From Aliidiomarina sp. B3213 (lineage in GTDB: Bacteria; Pseudomonadota; Gammaproteobacteria; Enterobacterales; Alteromonadaceae), in contig NZ_QMKJ01000004.1 in the NCBI RefSeq assembly GCF_003290085.1, positions 1-64,000 of the forward strand: a stretch of 64,000 nt of DNA, read 5' to 3'. The notes under the pieces are model-generated. The model was not told the DNA's origin and ran no database searches. It saw only the letters and a program-made list of their open reading frames with translations. Of the stretch, positions 11,676 to 21,650 are shown piece after piece. Each line of letters opens with the position of its first letter. The first letter of the stretch is position 1. The position numbers were made by a program, and so were the translations under genes.

Positions 11676-12103
11676 TATTTAAGTTTCCGAATACGCTCAA
11701 TCTGACTAATTACGTCAGTCAACCTTATCCCAAACTTATCGTTCACCACAACCACTTCACCGTGCGCAATTAGCGTACCGTTCACTAAAACATCTAGCGG
11801 CTCACCCGCAATACGTTCAAGCTCAACAACAGAGCCCTGGTTCAACTGCAAAAGGTTACGAATGCTAATCTGGCTTCGCCCTACTTCCATAGAAATTGTG
11901 ACAGGAATATCCAGAATTGCGTCGAGCTTGCGTGACTCTTCCGTATTTGGTTCTGGCGCGTCGGTTAACTCTTCGAGTTCAGCAGTTTCTACACCACTTC
12001 CCGCGTCATCGCCTTCCGACTCAGAAGCTGCCTGTTCTGCCAATGCGGCTTCCCAGTCATCTAAATCGTCGTTGTCATCTCTTTTATCGGTATCGTCTGC
12101 CAT
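11675..12103 (-). CDS. fliN: Flagellar motor switch protein FliN
   Basis: A 142-residue C-ring subunit. The first 60 residues are acidic and low complexity; the C-terminal SpoA/surface-presentation domain (about 63-140) has IPVTISMEVGRSQISIRNLLQL and GTLIAHGEVVVVNDKFGIRL. It forms the lower C-ring with FliM and docks FliH and CheY-P. It follows fliM by 18 bp. Confidence 0.96.
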   Translation of the reverse strand: MADDTDKRDDNDDLDDWEAALAEQAASESEGDDAGSGVETAELEELTDAPEPNTEESRKLDAILDIPVTISMEVGRSQISIRNLLQLNQGSVVELERIAGEPLDVLVNGTLIAHGEVVVVNDKFGIRLTDVISQIERIRKLK

Positions 12104-12121
12104 CTCTCTCTCCTCAAACCC

Positions 12122-13201
12122 TTAACGTTTTTTCGGGTCAAAATCTTTTTCTAATTCCTGAAGTTCCGCATCACCACCGATACGACGACCTCCACGAGTT
12201 AGCATGTGTATGTCTGACTTAACGGTCTCTGGGCGTGGAATCTTCGACGCCACCTGAATCGCTAAGTTGTCTCTTGAACGGCCTAACTTGCCTCGGAACG
12301 TTGGTAAGTCTTCAATAAACACAGTTAAGTTCTCTGGCATTTCAATCGGAATAATGTCTCCGGCTTCTAAATCCATCACTTCGTGCAATGAAAGTTCTGT
12401 GTCGCAAAGCTTGGCGCGTAAATCGACAGGTACATCCATAATTTCGTCGCGTAGTGCTTTACTCCAACGCAAGTCGGTGTCTTCTTTATCACTTTGAACA
12501 CCAGCGTCTAGTAATTCACGAATCGGCTCTAGCATCGAATACGGCAGCGCCACGTGGAAGTCACCGCCACCACCGTCTAGCTCAATGTGGAACGAGCTGA
12601 TTACAATAACTTCTGTAGGGCTCACGATATTCGCCATCGCTGGGTTCACTTCCGAATCTAAGTATTCGAAACCAACGTCCATAACTGGCGCCCAAGCTTC
12701 TTTGTAGTCCTCGAAAATAAGCTTAAGCAACATTTGAATAATGCGTCGCTCTGTCGGCGTAAACTCACGCCCTTCAATTTTCGCGTGGTAACGACCGTCA
12801 CCACCGAAGAAGTTATCCACCAAAATGAACACTAATCGCGCTTCCATGGTGATCAACCCGGTACCTTTTAACGGGCGGAATCTAACCATGTTCAAACTGG
12901 TAGGAACAAAAAGAGTGTGAACGTACTCACCAAACTTAATCATCTGAACGCCGTTAATAGATACCTCGGCACTTCGACGCATCATATTGAACAAGCTGAT
13001 TCTCATGTGGCGAGCAAAACGCTCGTTAACAATCTCCAACGTAGGCATGCGCCCACGAACAATTCGGTCTTGTGACGAAAAATCAAAATCAGTTGCATCC
13101 GCGGCGGAGGAGGACGTCTCGACATCTTCCTCTTCAACGTCATCGACACCATGGAGTAACGCATCAATTTCGTCTTGTGATAATAGATCGCTTACAGCCA
13201 T
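12122..13201 (-). CDS. fliM: Flagellar motor switch protein FliM
   Basis: A 359-residue C-ring protein. The N-terminal CheY-P-binding motif LLSQDEIDALLHGVD is intact, followed by the GGxG-containing middle domain that binds FliG and a C-terminal SpoA domain. Serine/acid-rich residues 24-40 form a linker between the CheY peptide and the middle domain. It lies 11 bp after fliL. Confidence 0.97.
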   Translation of the reverse strand: MAVSDLLSQDEIDALLHGVDDVEEEDVETSSSAADATDFDFSSQDRIVRGRMPTLEIVNERFARHMRISLFNMMRRSAEVSINGVQMIKFGEYVHTLFVPTSLNMVRFRPLKGTGLITMEARLVFILVDNFFGGDGRYHAKIEGREFTPTERRIIQMLLKLIFEDYKEAWAPVMDVGFEYLDSEVNPAMANIVSPTEVIVISSFHIELDGGGGDFHVALPYSMLEPIRELLDAGVQSDKEDTDLRWSKALRDEIMDVPVDLRAKLCDTELSLHEVMDLEAGDIIPIEMPENLTVFIEDLPTFRGKLGRSRDNLAIQVASKIPRPETVKSDIHMLTRGGRRIGGDAELQELEKDFDPKKR

Positions 13202-13212
13202 AATCGTTTTAC

Positions 13213-13731
13213 CTATTGCATCACGAAGCCAGTGAAGAGAACTTCTTCAACTACAGGACTTCCGGTCAGCTCTTGTAGTTCGGTTCTTACCACATTCAAT
13301 GAAGCAGCCCGTAGGTCAGTTCTTCCTTCGCTCGTTTCTAACATTTCCGCTGTTGAAGATGAAAACGTACGGTGTAACACACCTTCAATGGCTGGAATAT
13401 TTTGTCTTGCTAATTCTTCATTACGGGTTCCACGCACCATGAGCTGCACGGAAATTTGCACTAAACGGTCACGCTGCTGGCCCGGTATATTAAAAATAAA
13501 TGGTCTTGGCAGTGCCACATAATATGCACTTCCTGCTTCTGGTCCGGTAACCCCTAATGCGTCAGAAGACTGCTGGCTGGAGCTTTCATCACCGCCCATG
13601 AACACAAAAAACACCACAGCGACGGCAGCAATTAATGCTACAACCGCACCAATAATAATAAACAGCATCTTTTTCGAGCCTTTCGACTCTTCTTGTTCTT
13701 GCTGCTCTTCTGTTTCTTGCTCTGCCGCCAT
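13213..13731 (-). CDS. fliL: Flagellar basal body-associated protein FliL
   Basis: A 172-residue inner membrane protein that supports stator function. A charged, glutamate-rich cytoplasmic tail (1-20) is followed by one membrane helix (about 22-46) and a periplasmic domain ending in VEEVLFTGFVMQ, the conserved FliL terminus. It follows fliK by 32 bp. Confidence 0.94.
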   Translation of the reverse strand: MAAEQETEEQQEQEESKGSKKMLFIIIGAVVALIAAVAVVFFVFMGGDESSSQQSSDALGVTGPEAGSAYYVALPRPFIFNIPGQQRDRLVQISVQLMVRGTRNEELARQNIPAIEGVLHRTFSSSTAEMLETSEGRTDLRAASLNVVRTELQELTGSPVVEEVLFTGFVMQ

Positions 13732-13763
13732 TGTTATATTCTCTCTCTCGTCCGTATCTGGCT

Positions 13764-15746
13764 TTAAGCGTAGTAATCTACACGCCCAGAGTCTACATCA
13801 ATCCACTGTGTATGCATGGAATCAGGTTCATTAATTTCTGTATTTTCACCTTCGCCACCATGCCCCTGGCCGTTAGTACCTGAGCCAGACTGCTGAGCAA
13901 ACTGCTGTTGCTCCGCACTTCCTTCCTTCACGTCTGTATCCGCTAATTGTAAACCTTGTTGTTCCAACATTTCTTTTAGCTTAGGTAACGACTGCTCAAC
14001 TGCTTCTCGTGCTTGCGGACTATTCACTTGAAACTGCACCGAAGCTTGGTTTTCAGAGTTCATCTGAATTCGAATCTGCAACTTTCCTAGTTCTGGCGGA
14101 TCTAAACGCATTTCCGCGAATTGCTGCTTAGAATTCACCATCGCCATCACTTGATCACGCATGTTTTGAGGTGCTTGTGGTCCAAATAGATCGATATGTT
14201 GCTGAACCTGCCTCGCCTGCTCTAATGGTGTTTGCTGTGCTGCTTGCTGCGCCTGGCTCATTTGCTGACTAAACCCATTTTGAGACTGCGCCGTAGCAGT
14301 TGTTGTTGGGTTAGTAGCCGCTGGTTGAGTTGGCGTTTTGTTCTGTTCAGTCGCTTGGCTTTGTACGACTACGTCTAACAAACGTTGAACTGCATTATTG
14401 TTTTTATCGCCGTCGTTTTTGACTTCTACATCAGCATCCCCTGCACCCTCGGCTTGTTGCAGCAAGCGTGCTTTATTTGAGGCATTTTCAAACGCTTTTA
14501 GAACTGGGTTTTCTTTATTGGAAGCATTGTTGGCAACATTTATCACTTCAGCTGCTGCGCTTTGTAGTTGCGGGGCAGCTTTAATTTGCTCTGTGGCAAA
14601 GCGTTGCAACTGCTCTACATCAAAACGCTGTGCTATAGCTTCTAACTCCTGCTGAAGCGCGTTTTTCTGCTCGTCCGATATATTAAGTGACGCCAGCAGT
14701 TGTTCTAACGCACTGCTATCACCTTGTTTCAAATCTACCAGTGCTTGCGAAAGCTCTGCTTTAATATCTTTTAAAGCTTCAACCCACTCGTTCATTCGTA
14801 GTTGTAACTGGTCAAGTTCATTCGCTTTTTCTGTACTTAATCCAAACTCAGCTGACGCAAGACGGTCAATTTGAGCCTGCAGTTGCTCCAAACTCTCAAG
14901 TGAAACACCCAACTGGGTCAAGCTATCTTGTGATAGCTCAGTAATTTGCTGTTGGAATTCTGATATATCCAGCTCGCTAAAGAACGCATTTAAAAGCTCT
15001 TTTTGTTCGTCTGTCATTTGCTCCAGCGACACTTCACCATTTAGAAGTTCTGCTAACTGGTCAGCATCTCCTTCGCTTAATTCAGGCTGTAGCTTTTTAA
15101 GAAATTCGCTTACGTCACCATTATCTTCGTTTACATTTCCACTCTGCTCTGCGTTCGCATCCCGGCTTTGTTCGTCAGAGTCAGAATCACCCGATTGCGA
15201 AGCATCTTCAGATAATTCTTTTACGTTCACTTCGTCCTGTGACTTTTCTACTTCAAATTTTAATACTCGGCCTTCATCGGAAACTGGGTCGCCATGATAC
15301 AAAGGCAAGGTGTCTAGTCGCACAGTTTTACTATCGCTACCTTCTTCTTGGCTCTCTTGCAAACGGTGGTACACCGATTCTAAAAACGAATGCCAATCTT
15401 TATCTTTGCTTTCATCAGACTCTTTCTTATCGGTAACGTCTTCGCGAGCCACATTGTCAGCTTTTTGTTCTTGCTCTGTGGCGGTGTCAGAATTACGACG
15501 CGAACGCTCTTCCGAACGTTCATTTAATGGTTCATTACGCGCTGATGTATCTGTTTCAGTTCGCTCACGATTGCCGGCAATTTTTGCCGCTTCGTCGGTT
15601 TTCCGACTATCAGACTGATGCTTTTGCTCTTCTTGATACAATGCAGACTCGAAATCAGACTCCGATGACGCTGAAGAGCTACGCCCTGGCGCTGAGTCCT
15701 GCTTATTTAGCGTTACTTGTGAGGGAATTACGGGTTGTGTCTGCAT
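13764..15746 (-). CDS. fliK: Flagellar hook-length control protein FliK
   Basis: A 660-residue secreted ruler that sets hook length and triggers the FlhB specificity switch. Most of it is low-complexity and rich in Gln, Glu, Ser and Asp, with helical Leu/Gln repeats around 230-400. The conserved Flg_hook domain lies near the C-terminus with RLDPPELGKLQIRI at about residue 547. The long N-terminal region is poorly conserved, as usual. A sigma-54 promoter lies between fliJ and this gene, so fliK probably opens the second structural operon. Confidence 0.92.
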   Translation of the reverse strand: MQTQPVIPSQVTLNKQDSAPGRSSSASSESDFESALYQEEQKHQSDSRKTDEAAKIAGNRERTETDTSARNEPLNERSEERSRRNSDTATEQEQKADNVAREDVTDKKESDESKDKDWHSFLESVYHRLQESQEEGSDSKTVRLDTLPLYHGDPVSDEGRVLKFEVEKSQDEVNVKELSEDASQSGDSDSDEQSRDANAEQSGNVNEDNGDVSEFLKKLQPELSEGDADQLAELLNGEVSLEQMTDEQKELLNAFFSELDISEFQQQITELSQDSLTQLGVSLESLEQLQAQIDRLASAEFGLSTEKANELDQLQLRMNEWVEALKDIKAELSQALVDLKQGDSSALEQLLASLNISDEQKNALQQELEAIAQRFDVEQLQRFATEQIKAAPQLQSAAAEVINVANNASNKENPVLKAFENASNKARLLQQAEGAGDADVEVKNDGDKNNNAVQRLLDVVVQSQATEQNKTPTQPAATNPTTTATAQSQNGFSQQMSQAQQAAQQTPLEQARQVQQHIDLFGPQAPQNMRDQVMAMVNSKQQFAEMRLDPPELGKLQIRIQMNSENQASVQFQVNSPQAREAVEQSLPKLKEMLEQQGLQLADTDVKEGSAEQQQFAQQSGSGTNGQGHGGEGENTEINEPDSMHTQWIDVDSGRVDYYA

Positions 15747-15795
15747 ACTTATCTACTCTATCCGCTCAAACATGTGTTCTGAATCAGAATAGATA

Positions 15796-15812
15796 AAGCA
15801 ATATCTGTGCCT
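15796..15812 (-). promoter_or_regulatory. Sigma-54 promoter of the fliKLMNOPQR-flhB operon
   Basis: The minus strand reads AGGCACAGATATTGCTT, matching the -24/-12 pattern with GG-N10-GC spacing. It lies about 50 bp upstream of the fliK start and directly before the fliJ stop, in a gap just large enough for it. Confidence 0.75.
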
Positions 15813-15815
15813 GAA

Positions 15816-16265
15816 TTAGGAGTTTCCTCGAATTCGTCTTAAAAATCCCTGCATCGCGAATTCGTCAGAGGTTTTTTGTTCTTGTCTTTCTCGTTTACGG
15901 TTGGCTTCTTCAATACGCTTTTCAAGCAACATTTCTACCGCTTTTCTTCGTTGCTGCCGTTGCATCCAAGCTTGGCGGAGGCTTTCCACGTGTGAAGCGA
16001 TTCGCTCCAGTTGAGAGCGCTGCTGTTCAATACCTTCATCAAGTTTCCCTACAAACGCATGATATTGACCAAATGCCGCAGACCCTAAACCACCTTGTGC
16101 TTTCTGGTTCGCCTGATTCAAATAATCTTGGCGATATGACGTTAACCCAGCAAGTCTACGACGCTGCATTTCCAGCTGATTCTTTGCCGTACCAAATTCT
16201 TGGGCAGCCTTCTGCTCTTTACGCTGCTCCATTTCAAGTACGAGCTCTAGCGAGTTTTGCCTCAT
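15816..16265 (-). CDS. fliJ: Flagellar export chaperone FliJ
   Basis: A 149-residue, almost entirely helical coiled-coil protein rich in Gln, Arg and Glu. FliJ is the stalk of the FliI ATPase and escorts substrates to the export gate. The start MRQNSLELVLEMEQRKE resembles family members. It lies 2 bp after fliI, so it is part of the fliE-J operon. Confidence 0.9.
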   Translation of the reverse strand: MRQNSLELVLEMEQRKEQKAAQEFGTAKNQLEMQRRRLAGLTSYRQDYLNQANQKAQGGLGSAAFGQYHAFVGKLDEGIEQQRSQLERIASHVESLRQAWMQRQQRRKAVEMLLEKRIEEANRKRERQEQKTSDEFAMQGFLRRIRGNS

Positions 16266-16267
16266 AC

Positions 16268-17593
16268 CTAACTCCTAGCCTGCTGCGACAACTGACCAAG
16301 CACTGTTGCACAGTCGTCAAATGCTGACACCTCGCGCATACCCTGCTTTAAGTATCGCTCCATAAGAGGCATCATTTGTATCGACTTATCTATTTTAGGA
16401 TCAGAACCTTGGGTATAAGCTCCGATAGAAATCAAATCACGGCTTCTTTGATAAGTAGAATAAAGTTGCTTAATCGCCATCGCATCTTTTAAATGCTGTT
16501 CACTCACCACCTGCGGCATTACACGGCTCACCGAAGACTCAATATCAATCGCAGGATAATGACCTGCTTCAGCTAAGTCACGAGACAGGACAATGTGGCC
16601 GTCCAATATTGCTCGCGCGGAGTCTGCAATCGGGTCTTGTAAATCGTCCCCCTCGGTCAATACCGTATAAAAAGCGGTTATAGACCCCTGCCCTTCACCA
16701 CCATTACCAGCTCGTTCAACCAAAGCTGGTAGTTTTGCGAATACTGAAGGTGGGTAACCTTTGGTTGCCGGAGGCTCACCAATCGCTAATGCAATTTCAC
16801 GCTGAGCCATTGCATAACGGGTTAGCGAGTCTAACAACAACAGAACATTTAGCCCTTGATCACGGAAATACTCAGCAATTTGCGCTGCAGTTTCACAACC
16901 GCGTAAACGCATCAGAGGTGACTGGTCCGCTGGAGAAGCTACCACCACAGAACGGGCCCGACCTTCTTCTCCAAGAATGTCTTCAATAAATTCTTTAACC
17001 TCACGGCCACGCTCACCGATAAGCCCCACAACAATCACATCTGCCGTAGTTCCTCGTGTCATCATGCCCATCAGCACACTTTTACCCACACCAGAACCTG
17101 CAAACAAACCCATGCGTTGTCCTTGGCCTACAGTAATTAATCCGTTGATTGCAGTAACACCTACATCTAAAGGCTCTCTAATCGGACGACGCACTAATGG
17201 GTTCATTTTATGACGTTCACTCGTACCGTGCGCTTGCGTAACCACGGGCCCCAATCCATCTAATGGATTACCAGAGCCGTCAATCACTCGACCAAGTAAC
17301 TCCATACCTAGAGGAATACCTGCGGTACGAGAAAGGGGACGAACTTTAGCGCCAGGCAGAACGCCGTGCGCATCATCATGAGGCATTAAATAGATTACAT
17401 CGTCGTCGAAACCTACCACTTCCGCAGTAACTTCGCCTTGAGCTGTTTCTACACCACAAATGGCGCCGATAGCAGCACGCACACCTACGGCTTCAAAGGT
17501 AAGTCCAACCACACGAGTGAGGTGCCCTGCTACGTGAGGGCGTGCAGGGTGAATTCTGGCAATATGCTTATCAATCTTCTGACTGAGACTCAT
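16268..17593 (-). CDS. fliI: Flagellum-specific ATP synthase FliI
   Basis: A 441-residue F1-beta-like ATPase that energises flagellar protein export. Walker [12 protein letters not shown] lies at about 162-172, Walker [12 protein letters not shown] near 250, and the family signature ending in [11 protein letters not shown] near 300. It overlaps the end of fliH by 23 bp. The length and all catalytic motifs are normal. Confidence 0.97.
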   Translation of the reverse strand: MSLSQKIDKHIARIHPARPHVAGHLTRVVGLTFEAVGVRAAIGAICGVETAQGEVTAEVVGFDDDVIYLMPHDDAHGVLPGAKVRPLSRTAGIPLGMELLGRVIDGSGNPLDGLGPVVTQAHGTSERHKMNPLVRRPIREPLDVGVTAINGLITVGQGQRMGLFAGSGVGKSVLMGMMTRGTTADVIVVGLIGERGREVKEFIEDILGEEGRARSVVVASPADQSPLMRLRGCETAAQIAEYFRDQGLNVLLLLDSLTRYAMAQREIALAIGEPPATKGYPPSVFAKLPALVERAGNGGEGQGSITAFYTVLTEGDDLQDPIADSARAILDGHIVLSRDLAEAGHYPAIDIESSVSRVMPQVVSEQHLKDAMAIKQLYSTYQRSRDLISIGAYTQGSDPKIDKSIQMMPLMERYLKQGMREVSAFDDCATVLGQLSQQARS

Positions 17594-18383
17594 CGGAATC
17601 TCCGGCAGCTTGCTTTTGCGGCGTATGCCCTTTCAGTAAACTTGCGAACACTTCCTGCATTCGTGTTTCCATAGTGGCGTCGATTTCAACTAAAGGCGTC
17701 TGAATTTTACAACCGCCTTGAGATATGGAGTTGTCGGTGTAAACAAACCAATTCTTCTCGTTACGTGTTTTCTCGTCCCAAGTTGCGTCAATCACGTGCA
17801 TGTCATTTTCGTGCACATAAATCTCAACGCGCTGCGACGTCATACCCAATTCATTAAGTCCACGACGCATGGCTTCCAGAATAATCGTTTCATTCTGCTT
17901 AACTTCATTCCAGCAAACGGCAGCGGCCAAAGCTTTAGTTAGGTGCAGCAGCTGAGTTTCTAACGCTTCATCGACTTGTTCTAACGGTTGACGCAAACTC
18001 TCAATACGCTGCTCCCATTGCTCCGTTAAGTCCGACTGTATTTTTTCAAGCTGAGCCTGTGCTTGCTCTTCCCCAGCTTCTTTACCTCTGGCTTCACCGT
18101 CTGCATAACCAGCCTCAAAGCCTTCTTTATGGCCAGCCTCCAGTCCTTCTTTCTTTCCTTCTGCAAAGCCTTCTTGTCTCGCAGCTTCCCGTAGCTCTTC
18201 CAGAGCTTCAGCGGAAACGCCCTGGAACTCGTCACTTTCAGCTAAATCCGAGTCTTCGTCCGCTTCTGGCGGTTCATATTTCCAAGGCATTCGCATGTTC
18301 AACGCATTACTACGCTCTTCACTTTCAGACTTATCTTCAGTGATATCGGGTAAATCCCACGCTTTTGCTGATTCGTCACTCAT
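17571..18383 (-). CDS. fliH: Flagellar assembly protein FliH
   Basis: A 270-residue regulator that dimerises and holds FliI at the C-ring. It has the glycine-repeat segment characteristic of FliH (repeated EGxxxG-like units around residues 70-105), followed by coiled coil and the C-terminal FliI-binding domain. An acidic N-terminal region would contact FliN. It overlaps fliI and follows fliG by 31 bp. Confidence 0.94.
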   Translation of the reverse strand: MSDESAKAWDLPDITEDKSESEERSNALNMRMPWKYEPPEADEDSDLAESDEFQGVSAEALEELREAARQEGFAEGKKEGLEAGHKEGFEAGYADGEARGKEAGEEQAQAQLEKIQSDLTEQWEQRIESLRQPLEQVDEALETQLLHLTKALAAAVCWNEVKQNETIILEAMRRGLNELGMTSQRVEIYVHENDMHVIDATWDEKTRNEKNWFVYTDNSISQGGCKIQTPLVEIDATMETRMQEVFASLLKGHTPQKQAAGDSDESQSED

Positions 18384-18414
18384 ATACAGACCACTTTAAA
18401 ATGACTACGTCGGT

Positions 18415-19482
18415 TTATACGAATTGGTCACCGCCACCGCTGCCGAGCATAATTTCACCCGCATCAGCAAGTCGGCGTGCAGTAGCAAGAATATCTTTCT
18501 GTGCTTGCTCTGCGTCCACAATACGAACTGGCCCCATGGCCTCAAGATCGTCGCGTAACAAGTCTGCTGCACGCTTCGACATGTTCTTGAAGAATTTCTC
18601 GCGAATCTTCTCTTCCGTGCCTTTAAGTGCACGTTGCAGAACTTCACCTTCAACTTCACGCAGCAAGCGCTGAACACCACGGTCGTCCACGTCCACCAAG
18701 TTCTCGAACACAAACATAAGGTCTTGGATTTGCTGTCCCATTTCCTCGTCTTGTTCGCGAATCGCGTCCATTAGCGGCGCTTCTACACTGTTGTCTAGGT
18801 AGTTCATAATATCTGCCGCTGCTTTCAGGCCGCCCATCTTCGCAGCTTGAGCACCAGACTGACCCGCAAACTGTTTCTCCATAATCTCGTTCAATTCTTG
18901 CAATGCAGCAGGTTGAACTTCTTCTAAGTTTGCAATTCGCATCATCAAGTCTAGGCGAACTTTGTCGCTGAACTGAGACATAATCTCTGCAGACTGCTCT
19001 GGGTCGAGATACGACATAACAATAGTCTGAATCTGCGGGTGCTCGTTGCGAATAATTGTTGCAACTTGCTTGGAGTCCATCCATTTCAATGAATCCAGGC
19101 CTCGAGCTCCGCTACCCATAACAATCTGTTCAATAAGGTTGCCGGCTTTATCTTCACCAAGCGCTGCGGTAAGTGCTTTACGCACGAACTCTTCAGACTT
19201 AAAGCCAATGGTCGTAAATTTCTGAATATCATCTAGGAACAAGTTATGTACGGCATTCACTTTCTCCTGGCTGAACTCTTCTAGGCCAGCCATAGCCATA
19301 CCTACTCGTTGCACCTGTTTCGGCTCAAGGTGTTTAAGAATTTGAGCAGCGTCTTCTTCTGAAAGGCTTAACAATAAGATTGCAGCTTTCTCAACACCGT
19401 CTAGTTTGTGCACATCAAACCCGCCTCTTTCCCGCTGTTGGGTAGGCGCCATTTGTGGCATCTGTTGCATTGTATCAGGCAT
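18415..19482 (-). CDS. fliG: Flagellar motor switch protein FliG
   Basis: A 355-residue rotor protein linking the MS ring to FliM and generating torque with MotA. The EHPQ motif (IRNEHPQ) and the charged C-terminal torque helix (REVEGEVLQRALKG) are present. The first 25 residues, Met/Gln/Pro-rich, extend beyond the usual FliG start; several internal methionines could serve instead. It overlaps the fliF stop by 8 bp. Confidence 0.96.
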   Translation of the reverse strand: MPDTMQQMPQMAPTQQRERGGFDVHKLDGVEKAAILLLSLSEEDAAQILKHLEPKQVQRVGMAMAGLEEFSQEKVNAVHNLFLDDIQKFTTIGFKSEEFVRKALTAALGEDKAGNLIEQIVMGSGARGLDSLKWMDSKQVATIIRNEHPQIQTIVMSYLDPEQSAEIMSQFSDKVRLDLMMRIANLEEVQPAALQELNEIMEKQFAGQSGAQAAKMGGLKAAADIMNYLDNSVEAPLMDAIREQDEEMGQQIQDLMFVFENLVDVDDRGVQRLLREVEGEVLQRALKGTEEKIREKFFKNMSKRAADLLRDDLEAMGPVRIVDAEQAQKDILATARRLADAGEIMLGSGGGDQFV

Positions 19483-21181
19483 CTTCGTTTAACCACGCTT
19501 TGACAACTTGAGAAGAAAGCTCTGGCTCATTAGCCACGAGCGCTCGTACTGCTTTCAATAAATCTTCGTCTTTATGCAAGTCTGGTAGCTTAAGCGTACC
19601 ATCTGGCGAGAAGCCGATCGACTCACTGTCGAACTGCTGGCTCAACATATCGATGGTCTCGTCACCTAAGTCTTGGTCTTGCATCAACAATGAATCCATT
19701 TCGCTATCAACACTGTCTTCTGGGTTGATAAGTTTACGCATCATTGGGCGAACCACGGTAAGTAGCAGAACAACAATAACCATGCCACCCACGATTAAGC
19801 GTAAAGCTCTCCACACCCAAGCTTGCTCCCACCATGCAACAGACACATCGGTAGTTAACGCTTCGTGTCTGAAAGCGAAGCTTTCAACTTCTAAGGCGTC
19901 ACCACGGTTTACATTAAAGCCTAGACCGCCCTGAAGCATACGTCGAATAGAGGCAATTTCTTCTTGGGTAAACGGCTCACGAACAGTTTGTCCTTCCGCA
20001 TTCGTCACCGTTTTGTGGTCGAGTGCAACAGAAACGCTTAAGCGATCAAGCACGCCAGTTTGCTGACGCATATGACTAATCGTAGTGTCTAATTCATAGT
20101 TTCTGGTTTCTTCGCGATGATTGCGGCCAGGAACTGGATTACGCCCGGCACCACCTTCAACTTCTTCTGGAATGTCCGAATCTAATGGAGGTTGGTTTGA
20201 AAGCGCGCCAGGAATACCCGCTGTTGTTCCACCCACAGAATTGTCTTCAATCACCATCTCACTGCGTACCGCAGGTAAGTCCGGATTGAACGAACGTTGG
20301 GTTTGCTCAAGCTGAGTGAAGTCCATGGTAACGTCTACTTGCGCTGTGTAGTTACCATAACCCACTACAGGTGAGAGAATTTGGTCAATTTTGTCTAGGT
20401 ACTCGCTTTCACGTTGGCGCTCCAGCTCATATTCACGACGGGCAACAGCAGACATTCCCGTTTGTGACCCCGAATGCAGTAAGCGACCATTCTGGTCAGT
20501 CACGGTTACTTCTGAAGTTTCTAATTCTGGTACTGCAGACGCGACTAGATCAACAATAGAATCTATTTCTTCAGGGCGAAGCTGCTGGCGACGAGAATGA
20601 ACCATAACACTTGCACTAGGTGGTCGCTCACGACGAGTGAACACATTCTCACGTGGAATAGCTAGAAGCACACGAGCCTTATTGATCGACTGCATTTCTT
20701 CAATTGTTCTTGCTAACTGCTGTTCACGAGAATGTTTTAAACGCTCGGCTTCAAGTCTTTGGCTCACACCAAAGCCTGGGTCCTGCATCAAGATCTCGTT
20801 GCCGGTAGATGTTTGAGTCGCTTGCATGCCTTGGCGAGTCATTTCTAAGCGAATCGCGTTGAAGTCACGCTCCAATACGTAAACGGTATCGCCTTCCACT
20901 TTGTAGTCGTGCTGGTTCGCGTCTAAGAAGTCTAATGTTTCAATAAGCTGATCAGTTTCCATACGACCTAACGGACGCATCTCTGGCTCTTGAGCCCACA
21001 TCATGATGAACACGGCAATAGCTAGGCATATCGCTAGCGCAAGCACGATAATAACTTGACGCATGATATCGATATTCGCTAACGCTCCCATGAAGCCCGA
21101 CTTTTGCTCTTCATTACTAGAGCTTTGGCTATCTGAACTAGCGTCGTTTCCGGTGACCATTAAATCTGTTGACTCAGCCAT
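19475..21181 (-). CDS. fliF: Flagellar MS-ring protein FliF
   Basis: A 568-residue protein forming the MS ring in the inner membrane. Two membrane helices (about 42-65 and 455-480) flank a large periplasmic region with the YscJ-like ring-building motifs, and a cytoplasmic C-terminus binds FliG. The Ser/Asn-rich N-terminal 25 residues are cytoplasmic. It lies 25 bp after fliE. Confidence 0.96.
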   Translation of the reverse strand: MAESTDLMVTGNDASSDSQSSSNEEQKSGFMGALANIDIMRQVIIVLALAICLAIAVFIMMWAQEPEMRPLGRMETDQLIETLDFLDANQHDYKVEGDTVYVLERDFNAIRLEMTRQGMQATQTSTGNEILMQDPGFGVSQRLEAERLKHSREQQLARTIEEMQSINKARVLLAIPRENVFTRRERPPSASVMVHSRRQQLRPEEIDSIVDLVASAVPELETSEVTVTDQNGRLLHSGSQTGMSAVARREYELERQRESEYLDKIDQILSPVVGYGNYTAQVDVTMDFTQLEQTQRSFNPDLPAVRSEMVIEDNSVGGTTAGIPGALSNQPPLDSDIPEEVEGGAGRNPVPGRNHREETRNYELDTTISHMRQQTGVLDRLSVSVALDHKTVTNAEGQTVREPFTQEEIASIRRMLQGGLGFNVNRGDALEVESFAFRHEALTTDVSVAWWEQAWVWRALRLIVGGMVIVVLLLTVVRPMMRKLINPEDSVDSEMDSLLMQDQDLGDETIDMLSQQFDSESIGFSPDGTLKLPDLHKDEDLLKAVRALVANEPELSSQVVKAWLNEDA

Positions 21182-21206
21182 ATCAGCTTCTCCTAAACCC
21201 TATTGA

Positions 21207-21572
21207 TTACACCGGCATGTTCATAATTTTGTCGTATGCTTCTACGACCTTATTACGAACCTGAACAGCTGCTTCAAATGCAATGCTCGACTTCTGCGAG
21301 GCAATCATAACTTCTGCAAGTGAGACACTTTCGTCGCCCATCTCAAAACGATTACGAAGCTCACCCGTATTCATTGCCAATTCATTCACGTTATCTATTG
21401 CACTTTTCAACATACCGCCGAAGTCTGCACGAGACTCGCTTCCGGCTTGAACCGGTTCAATGTTTTGTGAGGGTAATGGGGTAACTTGCTGAGACGTTGC
21501 CTGCTGAGATGCACGCAAATCTGCAAGCATAGCCTGCATGTCTGCCATAAGTGGATTATTGGTTACGTTCAT
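21207..21572 (-). CDS. fliE: Flagellar hook-basal body complex protein FliE
   Basis: A 121-residue protein that joins the MS ring to the rod. The conserved C-terminal half contains SLAEVMIASQKSSIAFEAAVQVRNKVVEAYDKIMNMPV. The N-terminal 50 residues are Gln-rich and variable. It opens the fliEFGHIJ operon. AAGAGG eight bases upstream of the ATG is the ribosome-binding site, and this same sequence can be paired by the 5' end of the leader. Confidence 0.95.
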   Translation of the reverse strand: MNVTNNPLMADMQAMLADLRASQQATSQQVTPLPSQNIEPVQAGSESRADFGGMLKSAIDNVNELAMNTGELRNRFEMGDESVSLAEVMIASQKSSIAFEAAVQVRNKVVEAYDKIMNMPV

Positions 21573-21578
21573 ACAAAA

Positions 21579-21630
21579 AACCTCTTACCTAGATACTGTC
21601 AATCTTCTGACAATGATTCGATAAGAGGTT
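21579..21630 (-). promoter_or_regulatory. Nested hairpin in the fliE leader masking the ribosome-binding site
   Basis: Nine-base arms (21622-21630 with 21579-21587) are perfectly complementary. The 3' arm contains the fliE Shine-Dalgarno AAGAGG, and the 5' arm lies at the predicted sigma-54 transcription start. A second inverted repeat of five bases (21608-21612 with 21597-21601) sits inside the loop. The structure is seen in the sequence; a role in translation control is inference. Confidence 0.5.
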
Positions 21631-21633
21631 TTA

Positions 21634-21650
21634 TGCAGAAATAATGCCAA
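21634..21650 (-). promoter_or_regulatory. Sigma-54 promoter of the fliEFGHIJ operon
   Basis: The minus strand reads TTGGCATTATTTCTGCA, with GG-N10-GC spacing. It lies about 62 bp upstream of the fliE start. The -24 half overlaps the hairpin following flrC. Confidence 0.75.

Noticed and set aside
15310-15618. Plus-strand frame of 102 codons opposite fliK
   Set aside because: It arises from the low-complexity Ser/Glu codons of fliK; no start signal.
18656-19084. Minus-strand frame of 142 codons inside fliG
   Set aside because: It overlaps fliG fully in another frame and its product has no recognisable pattern.
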